Shown: positions 1-10,029 of the stretch, piece by piece
Numbering within the stretch: position 1 is the first letter of the stretch
Layout of the letters: each line of letters starts with the position of its first letter
Assembly: GCA_030323885.1 (NCBI GenBank)
Contig: CM059188.1
Coordinates: 109,899,263-109,963,262 of the forward strand
From: Branchipolynoe longqiensis
Lineage: Eukaryota > Annelida > Polychaeta > Phyllodocida > Polynoidae
Length of the DNA: 64,000 nt
Reading direction: 5' to 3'
The notes under the pieces: generated by a model
What the model saw: only the letters and a program-made list of their open reading frames with translations
Databases searched by the model: none
Told to the model about the DNA's origin: nothing
Program-made: the position numbers and the translations under genes

Positions 1-315
1 ACTGCCGTGTGTGCGGCGTGAAGTCATGGGGGGGCTCCCCGCAGGGGCCGTGGCAGAGTGTAATGAAGCAGTACTAGCCTTGGCGGGGTTCCCCTCCATG
101 TGGCGGCCGGGGTCGCGTAGCGTGACGTCACGGGGGGGGGGGGGGAATCCCGGGGGCACCGGGGTTGAAGCCATTCGGGGCCGGGGCGGTCTCAGGAGCT
201 GGGTGCGCCTCGTGGCGTGTGCGGCTGGCTTCCCTGCAAGCTGTCGGTGGGCGTTCCGTGGGTCGGGGCGGGATCGCGCGAGGCGGGGCGGGTGGAGGGT
301 CCTCCCGCCGGCGTG

Positions 316-1880
316 CTAAAAATCCCGTTGAGAGTTACTGCCGGGGCGGTCGCGGGACTTCTTAGAGAAGCAGCTCGTCTCGGTGTGGTTGGTGACTATT
401 TTGCGCACATTTGCACAGTAACCACAGACATGCGCCACCTTTTGCGTACCCGATCCGTGTGATCCGCCCTTCGACGCCTTATCGCAGGAGCCGGGGTCCT
501 TGTTCCATGCGGGGCACGGTGCGCCGATCGCCGCTCGGTCGTATTGGGCGTGGGGGTCGGCTCCCGTCTTCTGCTGCCGCCCGGGTTGTTGTTGATCGGC
601 CGAGGTGGCGGCGGTGGCGGGGGCGTGGCCCGCCATTGCGATCACCTCAATGCAGACGGCGTTGATCGCCGCCTCGTCCGCCCAGCCCTTCGGGAGCCTA
701 CCGTCGCCTATCCGTGTGAAGATTTCCTCCGAGTAGCGGCGGACGACTGCCCATGCCAGCGAGCAGTTGTCCTGAGCGACCATCTCCTGATGGTTGGTCA
801 GGGCGAGCAGACCGCTATCGGGGAAGCCGCGCTGGTGCTCCAGGCGCTTCAGGCCGAGCGTGTACTCCTCTCTCGTCGCCTCGCCCTTTTTCACCGCCTT
901 CCCCTCGTCCCCCCGCTCGACCAAATCGTAAGGGAAAAGATATTTGTTAGGTATACCTTTCTTGCGGGTGTGTCCTTTTCCGTCTGCTGCTGCCACGATG
1001 AGGCGCACCGCCTCCTCGGCCGTGGAACGGGCGCCCCTCTCGTAGTCGCCGTCGTGTTGTCGGCGGTGAGTGGCGCGCCGGCCGGGGGCGTGCGCGGCGC
1101 CGTAGTCGCCGTTGTGTTGTCGGTGGTTGGAGGCGTGCCGGCCGGGGGCGTGCGCGGCCTCGGGGCGCCTGGGTCTGTGCCGGGGCGGGCTGGGTGAGGG
1201 AGACGACCAGGCGCTGAAGCTCGCATCGGGGGTGCGGCCGGGGTGTGAACCGTACCGGCTCCTTACCGGTGCTGGCGACGGGGAGACCGGGAAGAATGAT
1301 CTGGCTCGGCTGCGGTGATGGTGATCCCGGGCCGGCCCGGGGGGCCGGCTCGGCGGATTGCGGGGCGTTGCCGGGGCCGCCGCCGGTGGGACCGGGTGGC
1401 GCATGCCGGCCGCGACTGCCGCCATCGCCGCGGTGGCTTCCGCGAGCGCCTTACTTTGGGCCGCCATCTCGGCTTGATGCTCGGCCGCCTCGCACCTCTG
1501 GTCGGCCGCGTGCCGCTCCAGCGCTTCTCAATGGCGTCGATGGAGGCTTGCATACGGAGTAATCCGTCGGCCTGCTTGGCTTTAGCCCTTGGCTTCCTCG
1601 CGCGTGTCGACTGCCGGGCGGGAGGCGAGGGCCGGGGCGGTGGCGTGGGCGGCTGCGGGGACGCGCCGCCATCTTGCGAGTGGATGGAGTCGCTCGCGTC
1701 GGAAGTCGGGGATATTGTTGCCTTCCATGTGGCGCGCTTGGCGGGGCAGCCTCTCGGGGCTGCGGCTCTGCGAGTTCGCTGCATATTGTTACGTGACGTG
1801 GGGGCCTTTTTATTCCATTTGATGCTGTTTGACATGGGTGATTCGTGGGTGGAGACGGGAGTTGCTGACGGTAAATCCAT
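316..1880 (-). pseudogene. gag-like ORF of Ngaro-type copy 1 (frameshifted)
   Basis: This should be the nucleocapsid/Gag-like protein of the element. The start at 1880 is chosen because the same MDL(P/S)SATPVSTHES start opens the gag of copy 2 at 10823. The frame breaks near 1525 (after IDAIEKRW), where copy 2 has about 10 extra bases, and resumes as a long frame from 1467 to the stop at 316. Order of parts: a Pro/Arg-rich N terminus, an Ala/Glu/Gln-rich likely coiled-coil stretch (AAQSKALAEATAAM), two tandem copies of an AAHAPGR-containing repeat (about 1020-1160), a helical core, then a C-terminal Cys/His cluster starting C-x2-WN and ending H-x-C-x2-C-x9-H-x4-C, and a basic tail. The core and Cys/His cluster match the plus-strand element at 60371-61234, which identifies the ORF family. 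It retains a central segment that copy 2 has lost. Confidence 0.75.
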
Positions 1881-2008
1881 AAGGGAGGGAACCAGTAGCC
1901 CCAATGCAGGTCAGAGGGGGGGAGGGGGAGGAGGGAGCGTGCAGTGCTTGGGGACGTGACCGTCTCGGGCTTCCCGCCGGATCAACCACAATTCGGAAAT
2001 TATGGGCC
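1870..2008 (-). repeat. Terminal repeat A1 of Ngaro-type copy 1
   Basis: About 139 bp, nearly identical to 6385-6523 and 10813-10954. The inner edge carries the gag start codon (ATGGATTTACC on the minus strand). The outer edge is GAAATTATGGGCC, read on the plus strand. Confidence 0.8.
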
Positions 2009-2265
2009 CATTGCAGTGACTAGCAAGTGTAGTGAGGTGCACTCACCTCACTCCACAGGTGAAATACTACATACACAGGAAGGGTGGGAAATTGATTGCA
2101 CCATGGAACCTAGATAGGCTAATAGTTAAGACACTAACCCCTGAATGCCAGAAGTGTGGGTTGGCACACCACTCCTGCAAAGAGACTACTAACATTGGAC
2201 ATCTCTCAATCTCATCAAATTCCTAATTCCAAGTCTGAAGAGCTTTCTATTACAAGATTGGCAAT

Positions 2266-2415
2266 TCTTTGCAGAAATAAAAGTACTAAAAAAAGTATTT
2301 ACACCCGAAAAAAAGTATAAAAAGTAGTTCTTTGAAAAAAGAAAGTATGAAAAAAAGTATAAAAAGTAGTTTTCCTTGGAAAAAGTATAATACTTTTTAA
2401 AAAGTATGAAGTGGC
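2266..2415. repeat. A-rich short-motif repeat
   Basis: Repeated AAAAAGTATAAAAAGTAGTT-like motifs, at least four degenerate units. The surrounding 2009-2727 is otherwise AT-rich with nothing recognisable. Confidence 0.6.
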
Positions 2416-2727
2416 AGCACTGAACGTTATATTCAGTTCAATTCCTTATTTTGAACTACATCCCTTATAGTTATACACAAGCAAGCATAGGTCCATGCTG
2501 ACACCAAAATGAATGACCTGCTTCAAAAGCAGACGCCGCTTGGTAAAAGATGCATGCCTGGCAATAAATACAGTGAAAGCGGTAAATATTCTGATAATTG
2601 AAAAGGTGTGGTTGTGCATAGTTCCTATAGATCTAACAAGTTATATGTGTCGGCTTATTATTTTCCTCAGAGTGGAAAATGCAGATTAAAATTTCCCACC
2701 ATCGGTTTAATTTGTCTTTCTTTTTTA

Positions 2728-2955
2728 AAGTTTTTTTAATTTATTTAACGACACCTGTAGAACACATTGATTTTCATATCATCGGCTATTCAACGTCAAG
2801 CATATGGTCATTCTGACATATTTCTTTGGAGGAAACCCACTGCCGCCACATAGGCTACTCTTTCCGATATGCAGCAATGGGTCTTTTATATGCACGTTCC
2901 CTTTGAGAGGACAGCATATACCACATCCTTTGTGGACCACTGTGTAAAGTCGCCG
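2728..2955 (-). mobile_element. SINE family A, 5'-truncated copy
   Basis: This is the reverse complement of the 3' two-thirds of the SINE at 28080-28405. Shared blocks include the tail about a TTTAACGACACC-type sequence, the GTCATTCTGACATA block and the CTTTTATATGCAC block. The tRNA-like head is missing. It lies between TMC exon 4127-4296 and Ngaro-type copy 1. Confidence 0.7.
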
Positions 2956-3734
2956 GCTGGTGGTGTGGGTGGTGTGGACAAGCCAAGGGAAATCAATACA
3001 GGTAATGAAGGAAAGTAGGTAAAGAGTGAAAGTAGGAGAGTGAGATTCCTTCATTTATTACTTTATATAGGTTTCTAGAATCCAAGATGGCAGTGGTCAC
3101 ATGGTTCGATCCACCAATCAGAGTTCAATCTGTTGTATCCAAGGCCTTGTTATGCTGGCTACAGTGCCTTGTAGTGGCCAATGATCCATAAATAACACCA
3201 TGGGGGGAGGGGGTATGTGAGGTGACTCTTCCAAAGACTATTCTAGGAAGTGACACTCCTCCAAAGACTATTTTACTATACAATTTCTATACCTAATGAG
3301 TAATAGTTTACCAACTCCACATATACCTCATATGCCTTTGGTTTTTATATATTACCATTATATAGACAAGTTGCAATTTATTATAGTAGTTTCACATATA
3401 TCCTCATGCCATTAGATCGGAAAATTGTACAACTGGTTGAAACGGAAAATAGCCCTAATTGCAAATGTACACAGGGTAGCTTTGTGGCTATAACTTGTGT
3501 GTATATGCGAGTACATGTCACATATAATCCATTATGCTAATATGAATTTAATACAACTATTCGGATTAATTTATTAGTTGCCTGTAGGCCTATTGGTTGC
3601 CTGAAAATGTCTTGTGTTCATCATTGTATTCCAAACAGAGGTATTGTGTAGATGGGATAATCAGCCTCAAGAATCGGACCAAGCTGTGTGTATCGGTGAA
3701 CCTACATCTAGGAATTAAGCAAGTTGCTGGTGGC

Positions 3735-4111
3735 CAAAGACCCTATAATACTAAAACGGCTCACTCAGGCTGTACTGTGTAATCAAAATGATCAAACCCA
3801 CCACTTGGTACGCTGGCTGTTCTCTTGGTTAAACAGATGCTATATTATATGTATAAATGTATATATGAATGTGAAAGATGTGTGATGATGGCGATGATGA
3901 TGATGATGCTGATGAGTGTTTGTTCATAGCAATTTCATATTGATGTGTATTCATACTTACCTGTCTCATGTATAATATAATTGTATGTGTTTGCATGTGA
4001 AACACCAACCAGCCACTGGGTTGATCAAACCCACCGCAAGGTGGCACTGTGAAATTTACATTACCATGGGAGAGATAGGGAGTGAGCCGTCTTAGTATTA
4101 TAGGGTCTTTG
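3735..4111. repeat. Inverted repeat next to a TMC splice donor
   Basis: Arms 3735-3765 and 4081-4111 (31 bp) are reverse complements with a single mismatch. The loop is about 315 bp and contains a GATGAT run and a direct repeat of TGATCAAACCCACC (3789 and 4022). The right arm ends 15 bp from the exon end at 4127. It may be a small non-autonomous element. Confidence 0.6.
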
Positions 4112-4126
4112 TGGTGGCTGACTGAC

Positions 4127-4296
4127 CTGATTATTTTCAACTTGATTTCTGCTGTTGGGGAGTAGCCTTCTAATAAGGCCAGCTTTCCAAACACTGGTGG
4201 CGCAAGGAAGTTGAAGACAGTGATTGTGATGGATGGCAGGTATTCGAGGAACAGAGAGCGGAATGGATAGCGTTTAATCCATGTATGATGTAACCA
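4127..4296 (-). CDS. TMC (transmembrane channel-like) exon, sixth and last recognised
   Basis: TMC proteins are multi-pass plasma-membrane proteins; family members form or regulate mechanosensory and ion channels. This 170-bp exon starts in phase 0 after acceptor TATAATACGCAG and ends with two spare bases before donor GTCAGT. It reads WLHHTW..., then a membrane helix (EYLPSITITVFNFLAPPVFG), then KLALLEGYSPTAEIKLKIIR. The pattern of hydrophobic helix, LEGYSP, then basic IR is characteristic of TMC family members. The phase matches the exon at 15284-15445, so the intron is about 11 kb and holds Ngaro copy 2 and the DIRS element. I found no further downstream exon in 1-4126, so the rest is probably outside the window. 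The subfamily cannot be assigned. Confidence 0.8.
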
Positions 4297-5127
4297 CTGC
4301 GTATTATAGAAAAATTGTGTATTAATTAGTCTTAACTGAGCTGTACTAAAACTACATTAGTAAAGAAAGTGAGTATTTAGCTCCATTTTATGTGGCTCAA
4401 TTTGTGTCATCAATCAGCCTCAGCACTCCCCCCCCCCCCCCCCATACACACACATCTCCGGTCATGTAAACGGGAAAAGTAAGCAAAGTTGTGCTGACCT
4501 TAGCAGTCTCCCTGACCCAGTTCAGGGGAAGTAACTCTACCACTCTCCCCCACATATCTGGTTATATAAACATAACAACTAAGCAAAGGTGTGCATGAAG
4601 AGCATTTGAATAGATTTGTGCTTTTTGTTTTTATTTACATTCGTTTCAATGCTGTGCCTGCCATTGTTTTCACCACCTCAAACAGTTGCTAGGGCACGAT
4701 GCGCTAAGCACCCGGATGTCCGCGCCCTCCTATATCAGAAGTTGTATTGACTTGTGGCAGTGGGCACTAATGACGGCTTTACTGTGCTGCATCTTTAGGT
4801 AATGCTATAGCTTTTAGATAAAGTCTATATATCTAGGCTGCCCATCAGGAGTCTCCATAGTATTACATAAAATATCATATAGGCCCCACCCAAATCAACA
4901 GTTATGACCGTGCCTACGCACATAAACTTACTACTCACGGTTTAGATCTAATGAGGAATCTGTTTCGTCACAAACAAATTCTTGTAGTATCTGTAATATA
5001 TTGAATGTAGCATTTAAGTTACAACTGCTAAAACTGATATGGCAGCCCGACTGCCAATAGACCTCTTACATCGTGTACAGCTGGTGTATGCGCGTGCAGC
5101 TTGGCTGCAGAACGAATGCACACTGAC

Positions 5128-5752
5128 ATTGAGTTTGCCGATACGAGCAGTGCAAAACGTCTATTTTATTCAAAATTAACAGAAATGCAGAAGCCTAACC
5201 TTATAAATTTAATATAATCTGTTCATTGAATATGTTTTCTATATGTGTTCCAAGCGGTTTGTTTCTAGGTGGTGTAGCTTTAGAGACATTTCACTTTTTC
5301 TGTATGAAGATTGCTCTTGGCCATTGACAATGCATTGACTCATTGAGTTTGCCGATGCACTCAGTTCAAAACGTCAAATTTATTCGAAATCAATAGAAAT
5401 GCAGAAGCCTAACCTAATAAATTTAATATAATCTGTTCATTGAATATGTTTTCTATATGTGTCCCAAGTAGTTTGTTTCTAGGTAGCATAGTTTTAGAGA
5501 TATTTAAGTTTTTCTGTTATGAAGATTGCTCACGGCCATTGCCAATGCCTTGAGTTTGCCGATACGTGCAGTTCAATATGTCAATTTTATTCAAAATTAA
5601 TAGAAATGCAGAACCCTGACCGTATACATTTAATATAATCTGTCGTTATATATGTTTTCTATATGTGTTCCAAGCAGTTTGTTTCTAAGTGGTATGGTTT
5701 TAAAGATATTTCACCTTTTCTCTATGAAGATTGCTCATAGCCATTGAGTTTG
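5128..5752 (+). repeat. Tandem array, about 205-bp unit, three copies
   Basis: Each unit runs from GAGTTTGCCGATAC through a TTTAATATAATCTGT block, CATATAGAAAACA (complement) and TTTTCTGTATGAAGATTGCTC. The same unit recurs in reverse orientation at 37772-38360 and in pieces near 19975, 20840, 34170, 36390 and 48200. Confidence 0.75.
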
Positions 5753-6024
5753 CAGTGTGACAGTGTGTCGTCCTGCAGTCAAGAAGCACACACACTGACC
5801 TAAATACCTACGCTGACATCATATGAAATAGGTCTATATAACAGGAGTTAAACCTGATATGTCAACCCCACTGCTAACACAATTATCACAAGAGTTAAAT
5901 GTGCTATGATAGCACACCACTGCCATCACAATTACTACGGCAGTGTATAGTGATTGTCCCACTACCAGCACAGTTGCCACATGAGTTAAAACTGCAACGA
6001 CTCCCTACTGCCAGAAGTTACTGC

Positions 6025-6110
6025 AGAAGTTGTTTGTTTGTTGTTGTTTTACGTCCTAGCAACATCTAAGGTCATATCAGGACGGGGAGTTAAGGGTATC
6101 CGTTATACCT
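6025..6110 (-). mobile_element. SINE family B, 3' fragment
   Basis: It shares the block TTTTACGTCCTAGCAACATC followed by AAGGTCATATCAGGACGG with the fuller copies at 46768, 50046 and 57985. Only the 3' end is present. No other feature is seen between 5753 and 6189. Confidence 0.6.
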
Positions 6111-6189
6111 CGGCAGGAAAACAAACAAACTCGGAATAGTTCTAAATTGTGCCACATGTGGTGCATGATTGGTACTGAACTTTGACGAA

Positions 6190-6690
6190 CCGGACAGAGG
6201 AAGCCTGAGACGGAGGTGGGAGAAAAGGGTTTTATTAACTAAGCGATAACAGCACAAGGTACAGTGAGGTCAATGAGGTGAAATGTCAATCGACCTGATC
6301 CAGGTCCGCAGAGGGAGCACTCTGGGAGGAGGTAGGCCCGGGAGCCAACCCCCTGGAGTGTTAAAAAAGAGGGTGGGCGGGCGTGGTAAATCCATATAGG
6401 AGGGAATCAGTAGCCCCAATGCAGGTCAGAGGGGGGGAGGGGAAGGAGGGAGCATGCAGTGCTTGGGGACGTGACCGTCTCGGGCTTCCCGCCGGATCAA
6501 CCACAATTCGGAAATTATGGGCCGATCCGGGCAGAGGAAGCCCGAGACAGAGGTGGGAGAAAAGGGTTTTTATTAACTAAGCGATAACAGCACAAGGTAC
6601 AGTGAGGTCAATGAGGTGAAATGTCAATCGACCTGATCCAGGTCCGCAGAGGGAGCACTCTGGGAGGAGGTAGGCCCGGGAGCCGACCCA
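6190..6690 (-). repeat. 3' split-direct-repeat cluster B2-A2-B1 of copy 2
   Basis: B2 (6190-6352) and B1 (6527-6690) are about 95% identical by eye over 163 bp. Between them lie a 32-bp spacer and A2 (6385-6523), the twin of A1 at 10813-10954. On the minus strand the B modules carry an AATAAA-type polyadenylation signal (TTAGTTAATAAAA), as expected for a transcript end. Confidence 0.85.
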
Positions 6691-7595
6691 AAGCAGAGGG
6701 CCAAGGCTCTCGGGGCGTTGGAGGCTGCGAGCTTGGGCACGTACACGTGGACCGCGTCGGACTCCCAGGTCCCTTGGGCCATTATCGCGGAGAGGTCGAC
6801 CCCCCTCGAGGCGCAGGTCTGCGCCGCGCCCCTGCGGAGGCTGTGGAGAGTGTAGGTGTCAGCTCCGGGGACGCTGGCTCCGTGCAGGGCGGTGCGGCCG
6901 AGGGGGGTCACGTCGCGAGGAATGAGGGGGACGCCCGTGCATGCCAGGAAGGCCGGGGCATCCCCGGGGGCAGGCGTCAGGTTGAGGGCGCGCCTCCAGG
7001 CGCGGACGGGGCAGATGGGCGAGCCGGCAATGGCGGGGACGAAGATGGAGACGGCCTGCGCGGCCGGTCTTCGACGAGGCGATGCACAGCCCGCCGGGGA
7101 CGGGCCGGGCGTCCTCTCTGCGCAGCGTATGAGGCCCCCCCCCCCAGGGCGCGTGCGAAGGGGACAACAAGTTCGACTGGCATAAGAAACTGAAGTACCC
7201 CATCACAGTCGCCGCCCAGGGGGCAACACCGAGGTGGCCGAGGGTGCGCATGTAGGTGTGCAGGATAGGCAGCATCTCGGGGGTGATGCCAGGGGCGCGT
7301 CAAACCGGCGTCGCGAAGAGTCTCTCGCCCCCGCGCCTGACGCGAGCCGCAAAGGGGGCGTTGAAGGGAGCGACGTCGCCCCCCGCCCACGGTCCCAGGC
7401 GCGCGCGCCGGAGAAGGCGTTGGCGACCGACGTCGGGGAAGGGAGGAGGCGGTGAAGGTGTGCGACGAACTGGCCGACGTCGTAAGGGGTGGGGGCGAGG
7501 TGGTCGACCCCGCGCTCCAGGGCGAACTCGATGTATCGTCTGGCGTGCCGGTCACGGTTGCGCCAGGTACCAGGGGCCAGCGCGGCGCGGTGCAT
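6624..7595 (-). pseudogene. Tyrosine recombinase of Ngaro-type copy 2 (frameshifted, catalytic Arg lost)
   Basis: This enzyme would integrate the element's cDNA circle. The start ATG at 7595 aligns exactly with the ATG at 63794 of the right-hand element (LAPGTWRN about eight codons in). The N-terminal core-binding part (to SGARAW) is one frame. The middle is in a second frame from about 7275 and contains MGYFSFLCQSNL, which lines up with the box that normally carries catalytic Arg I; here the codon is TGC (Cys). After SSKT the frame changes again. The C-terminal part (6911-6624) keeps the box II signature HSLRRG (H-x-x-R) and the nucleophile region GTWESDAVHVYV. At least two frameshifts and the Arg-to-Cys change make it inactive as it stands. 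Confidence 0.8.
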
Positions 7596-7630
7596 CTCCA
7601 TCAGATGACGGTATGCCACGGGCCCATAGT

Positions 7631-7650
7631 CTGCAATGAATCAAAGATCA
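7631..7650 (-). promoter_or_regulatory. Splice-acceptor-like site before the recombinase ORF (copy 2)
   Basis: The minus strand reads TTTGATTCATTGCAG immediately before ACTATGGG. The recombinase ATG at 7595 is 35 nt downstream of the first exon base. The right-hand element has TTTTTGCCTTCATCCGCAG at the same distance. A phase-compatible donor candidate is T|GTGAAA at 7708. This is inferred from sequence only. Confidence 0.4.
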
Positions 7651-9888
7651 TGTGTGATTATGCCCTGGCAATGGTGCACCCTCGAGAGAGAGAGGCGTCT
7701 AATTTCACATTGGTGGCAGACGAGGTCGAGAGCGGCAGGGGAGAGGTGGGCGCGGCTGAGGGCATCCGCGAACACCAACTCGGCGCGCGGCTTATGCCGG
7801 ATGACGACGTCGAAGGATTCGCGGGCGGCCAGCAGCCAGAGCTCCCTGGCGCAGGCGCCTAGGGTGGGGTCGATCGCCCAACCGGTCTGGATAGTGTGGG
7901 CGGAGGCCGCGTTGTCAGTGTTGACGACGATCTCGTAGCCACCGGGGGCGGGGGGCCCGAGGACCCGGACCGCCAGCAGGAGGTTCAGGGCCTCGAGCTC
8001 GTGGATGGTCGGGTACGCCGCCCGGAAGTCCACGTCGTAGCACTCGGTGAAGCAGGTGGTGTCCGAGAAGGCGGCCCCGCCGGTCAGGCACGAGTCGCAC
8101 TCGATTACCCAGCGGGGGCGGCGGCGAGGGGGCAGGAGGCAGACGCCGTTCCCGTCGATCGCGTAGTCCCGGAACCAGCGGACGTCTTTCCTGAGCTCCG
8201 GATCGACGTCCGCGTCGCCCGCCGAAGGGGCGGCCCTGAGGCTGCGGAGGATCCGAGCCATGAAGGTCTGGCCCAGGGGCCACGTGCACGAGTCGGCCGA
8301 GGAGGCGCTGGAGGGCCCTTCTCGTGAGGGTGGGCCGGTCGAGCAAGCGTTCGCACTCGTCGACGACATCCTGGAGCTTCTGGTCGGGTATCCTCAGGGT
8401 CATGGCCTCGGTGTCACACTCGATACCGAGCCAGACGAGGCGCACCGTCGGCGGGCAGCACTTGTCGGGGGCGAGGGCGAGGCCAAGTGCCTCGCAGAGC
8501 TCGCGGATGCCGTCGAAGGCGCGCATGGCCGCGAGGAAGGTGGCCTCGCAGCCAACAAAGTCGTCTATGTAGACGGCGCTGTAGAAGCCGCGCTGCGCCA
8601 AGGCCCATACGACTGACTCGGTGACGCGGACGCATGCGGCGCCCGAGGTCCTGCAGCAGAAAGGAAGGGCGATGTCTACGTAGACCCGCCCGTCGACGAT
8701 GATGCCGAAGAGCGGGGTGGAGAGGGGGTCGGCCCGGAGCTGTCGGTAGGCCCGAGAGACGTCGGCCGACCAGCAGAAGGAGCCCCTGCCCTCCCGGACG
8801 ACGCGACGACCGAGGTAGGTGGCAGAGGGGAGCTTGTAGAGGTGGGGCCGACCGAGGTACTCCCTCCTCGGGATGCCCGCGTTCACGCTGCGGCCGGGCG
8901 GGAAGGACAGGTCCACGATGACGCGGCGCTTACCCGGTGTGGACTTCGGCCGCGTCATGATGGGGCTGCACTGCGCCCAGGGCGTGAAGGGAGGGACCGC
9001 GAATGGGCCGAGGAGGGCGCCGCGGCAGAGCTCCTCCTCCGCGTAGTTGGTGACGTGGGCCAAACTCGGGGTCCTCTCGATGGTTCTTGTAGGTGGGCGT
9101 CGGGGGGCCAAGCGCGGTGTGATTGGCCGGAAACCCGAACTCCAGGTGGTCGAGGAGCAGGGGATCGTCGTATCCCCGAAGCACTCGGCGCCACTCGCTG
9201 ATGACCAAGTCTGATGGGACCGGGACTCGGGCGACCAAATAATTCGGAAGGGCCGGGGACCAGACGGCTGCATAAGCCCGAGCGTAATCGGGGTAGGCGG
9301 CCCAACCCTCGCCCGAGAGGACCGGCCAGAAAGTGTCGAGGGTGGCCCTGTACTCGGCCGGCGTGGGGCCACAGGTAGGCGCCGCGGCCAGGGTGCGCTG
9401 GAGGAGCGGGTCGATGACCTGCTCGACCGGCTCGTCGGCGCCAGCTCCGTGCGCGGGGCATGGGCGGTCACATCACAAAGCGCACAGGTGGGAATGGGGT
9501 CCAGGGCCGACGGTGTCGATGTGTTGCCCGGGGCGCCGACCCGGCGCGCGAAGCTGTCATAGGAAGGCGTGCCTCCACACCGTGCAATGTTTATGTCGGT
9601 AACTGGGGCGGGATCCTCCAGGCGGCGCCGGCGGGGTCTGAGTGGCGTGACCTTACGGGGGGATTCCCCACCCGGGCCCGTGGTGCCGGCATTTGCCTCC
9701 AGGTGGCGCCACTGCCGTGTGTGCGGCGTGACGTCATCAGGGGGTTCCCCGCACGGGCCGGGTAAACAGTGTGTTAAGGCAGTGCTCGTCCTACCGGGGT
9801 CCCCCTCCAGGTGGCGGCCGGGGTCGCGCAGCGTGATGTCACGGGGGGGGAATCCCAGGGGCGCTGGGGTTGCCCGGGTTGAAGCCAT
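7641..9888 (-). pseudogene. Reverse transcriptase-RNase H polyprotein of Ngaro-type copy 2 (frameshifted)
   Basis: It copies element RNA into DNA. The RT part has RRVIVDLSFP, SADVSRAYRQL, LPFCCRTSG and the catalytic YIDDFVG box (about 8560). The frame shifts near 8260, and the RNase H frame (8369-7641) supplies IECDS, HELEALN, VNTDNAA and ADALSR, i.e. the expected Asp-Glu-Asp-Asp set. Further upstream the matching block PVPSDLVISEWRRVL (about 9238-9060) is in a different frame from its neighbours, so two more shifts flank it. The first about 110 residues are encoded by a GC-rich tandem repeat and look poorly constrained. The RT order and YIDDFVG rather than YxDDIL agree with DIRS/Ngaro-type enzymes. 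It ends in TGA at 7643-7641, in the same frame as the downstream recombinase start. Confidence 0.8.
9600..9885 (-). repeat. GC-rich minisatellite at the gag-pol junction
   Basis: Three degenerate units of about 100 bp, each with a (G/C)AGGTGGCGxC core followed by GCGTGACxTxA and GGGG(G/A)(A/T)TTCCC. Translated on the minus strand they give repeats around RDxTLRxPGRHLE. Copy 1 has the same array at 1-160. Confidence 0.6.
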
Positions 9889-10029
9889 TCGGGGCCGGGG
9901 CGATATCAGCAGCCAGGGGAGCCGCGTGGCGCGTGCGGCTGGCTTCGCTGCAGGCTGTCGGTGGGCGTTCCGTAGGTCGGGGCGGGATCACGCGAGGCGG
10001 GGCGGGTGGAGTGTCCTCCTGCCGGCGCG

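Larger units (their letters stand above)
1..2008 (-). mobile_element. Ngaro-type tyrosine-recombinase retrotransposon, copy 1 (5' part only)
   Basis: The whole stretch aligns by eye with 9710-10954 of the complete copy 2: same gag, same G-rich leader between gag and pol, and same terminal repeat at the right edge. The element reads on the minus strand, so its 5' end is at 2008 and the pol and recombinase parts would lie left of base 1, outside the window. The right boundary is the shared motif GAAATTATGGGCC. Beyond it copy 1 and copy 2 flanks differ, which marks the true end. If the TMC gene continues leftward, this copy lies in one of its downstream introns in the sense orientation. Confidence 0.8.

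Noticed and set aside
544..1197. 217-codon plus-strand open frame
   Set aside because: It is antisense to the gag-like ORF in GC-rich DNA and lacks family features.
1315..1959. 214-codon plus-strand open frame
   Set aside because: Antisense shadow of the Arg/Pro-rich gag N terminus.
2779..3054. 91-codon minus-strand frame
   Set aside because: It is the SINE family A fragment read through; the same peptide pieces appear from the SINE at 28080.
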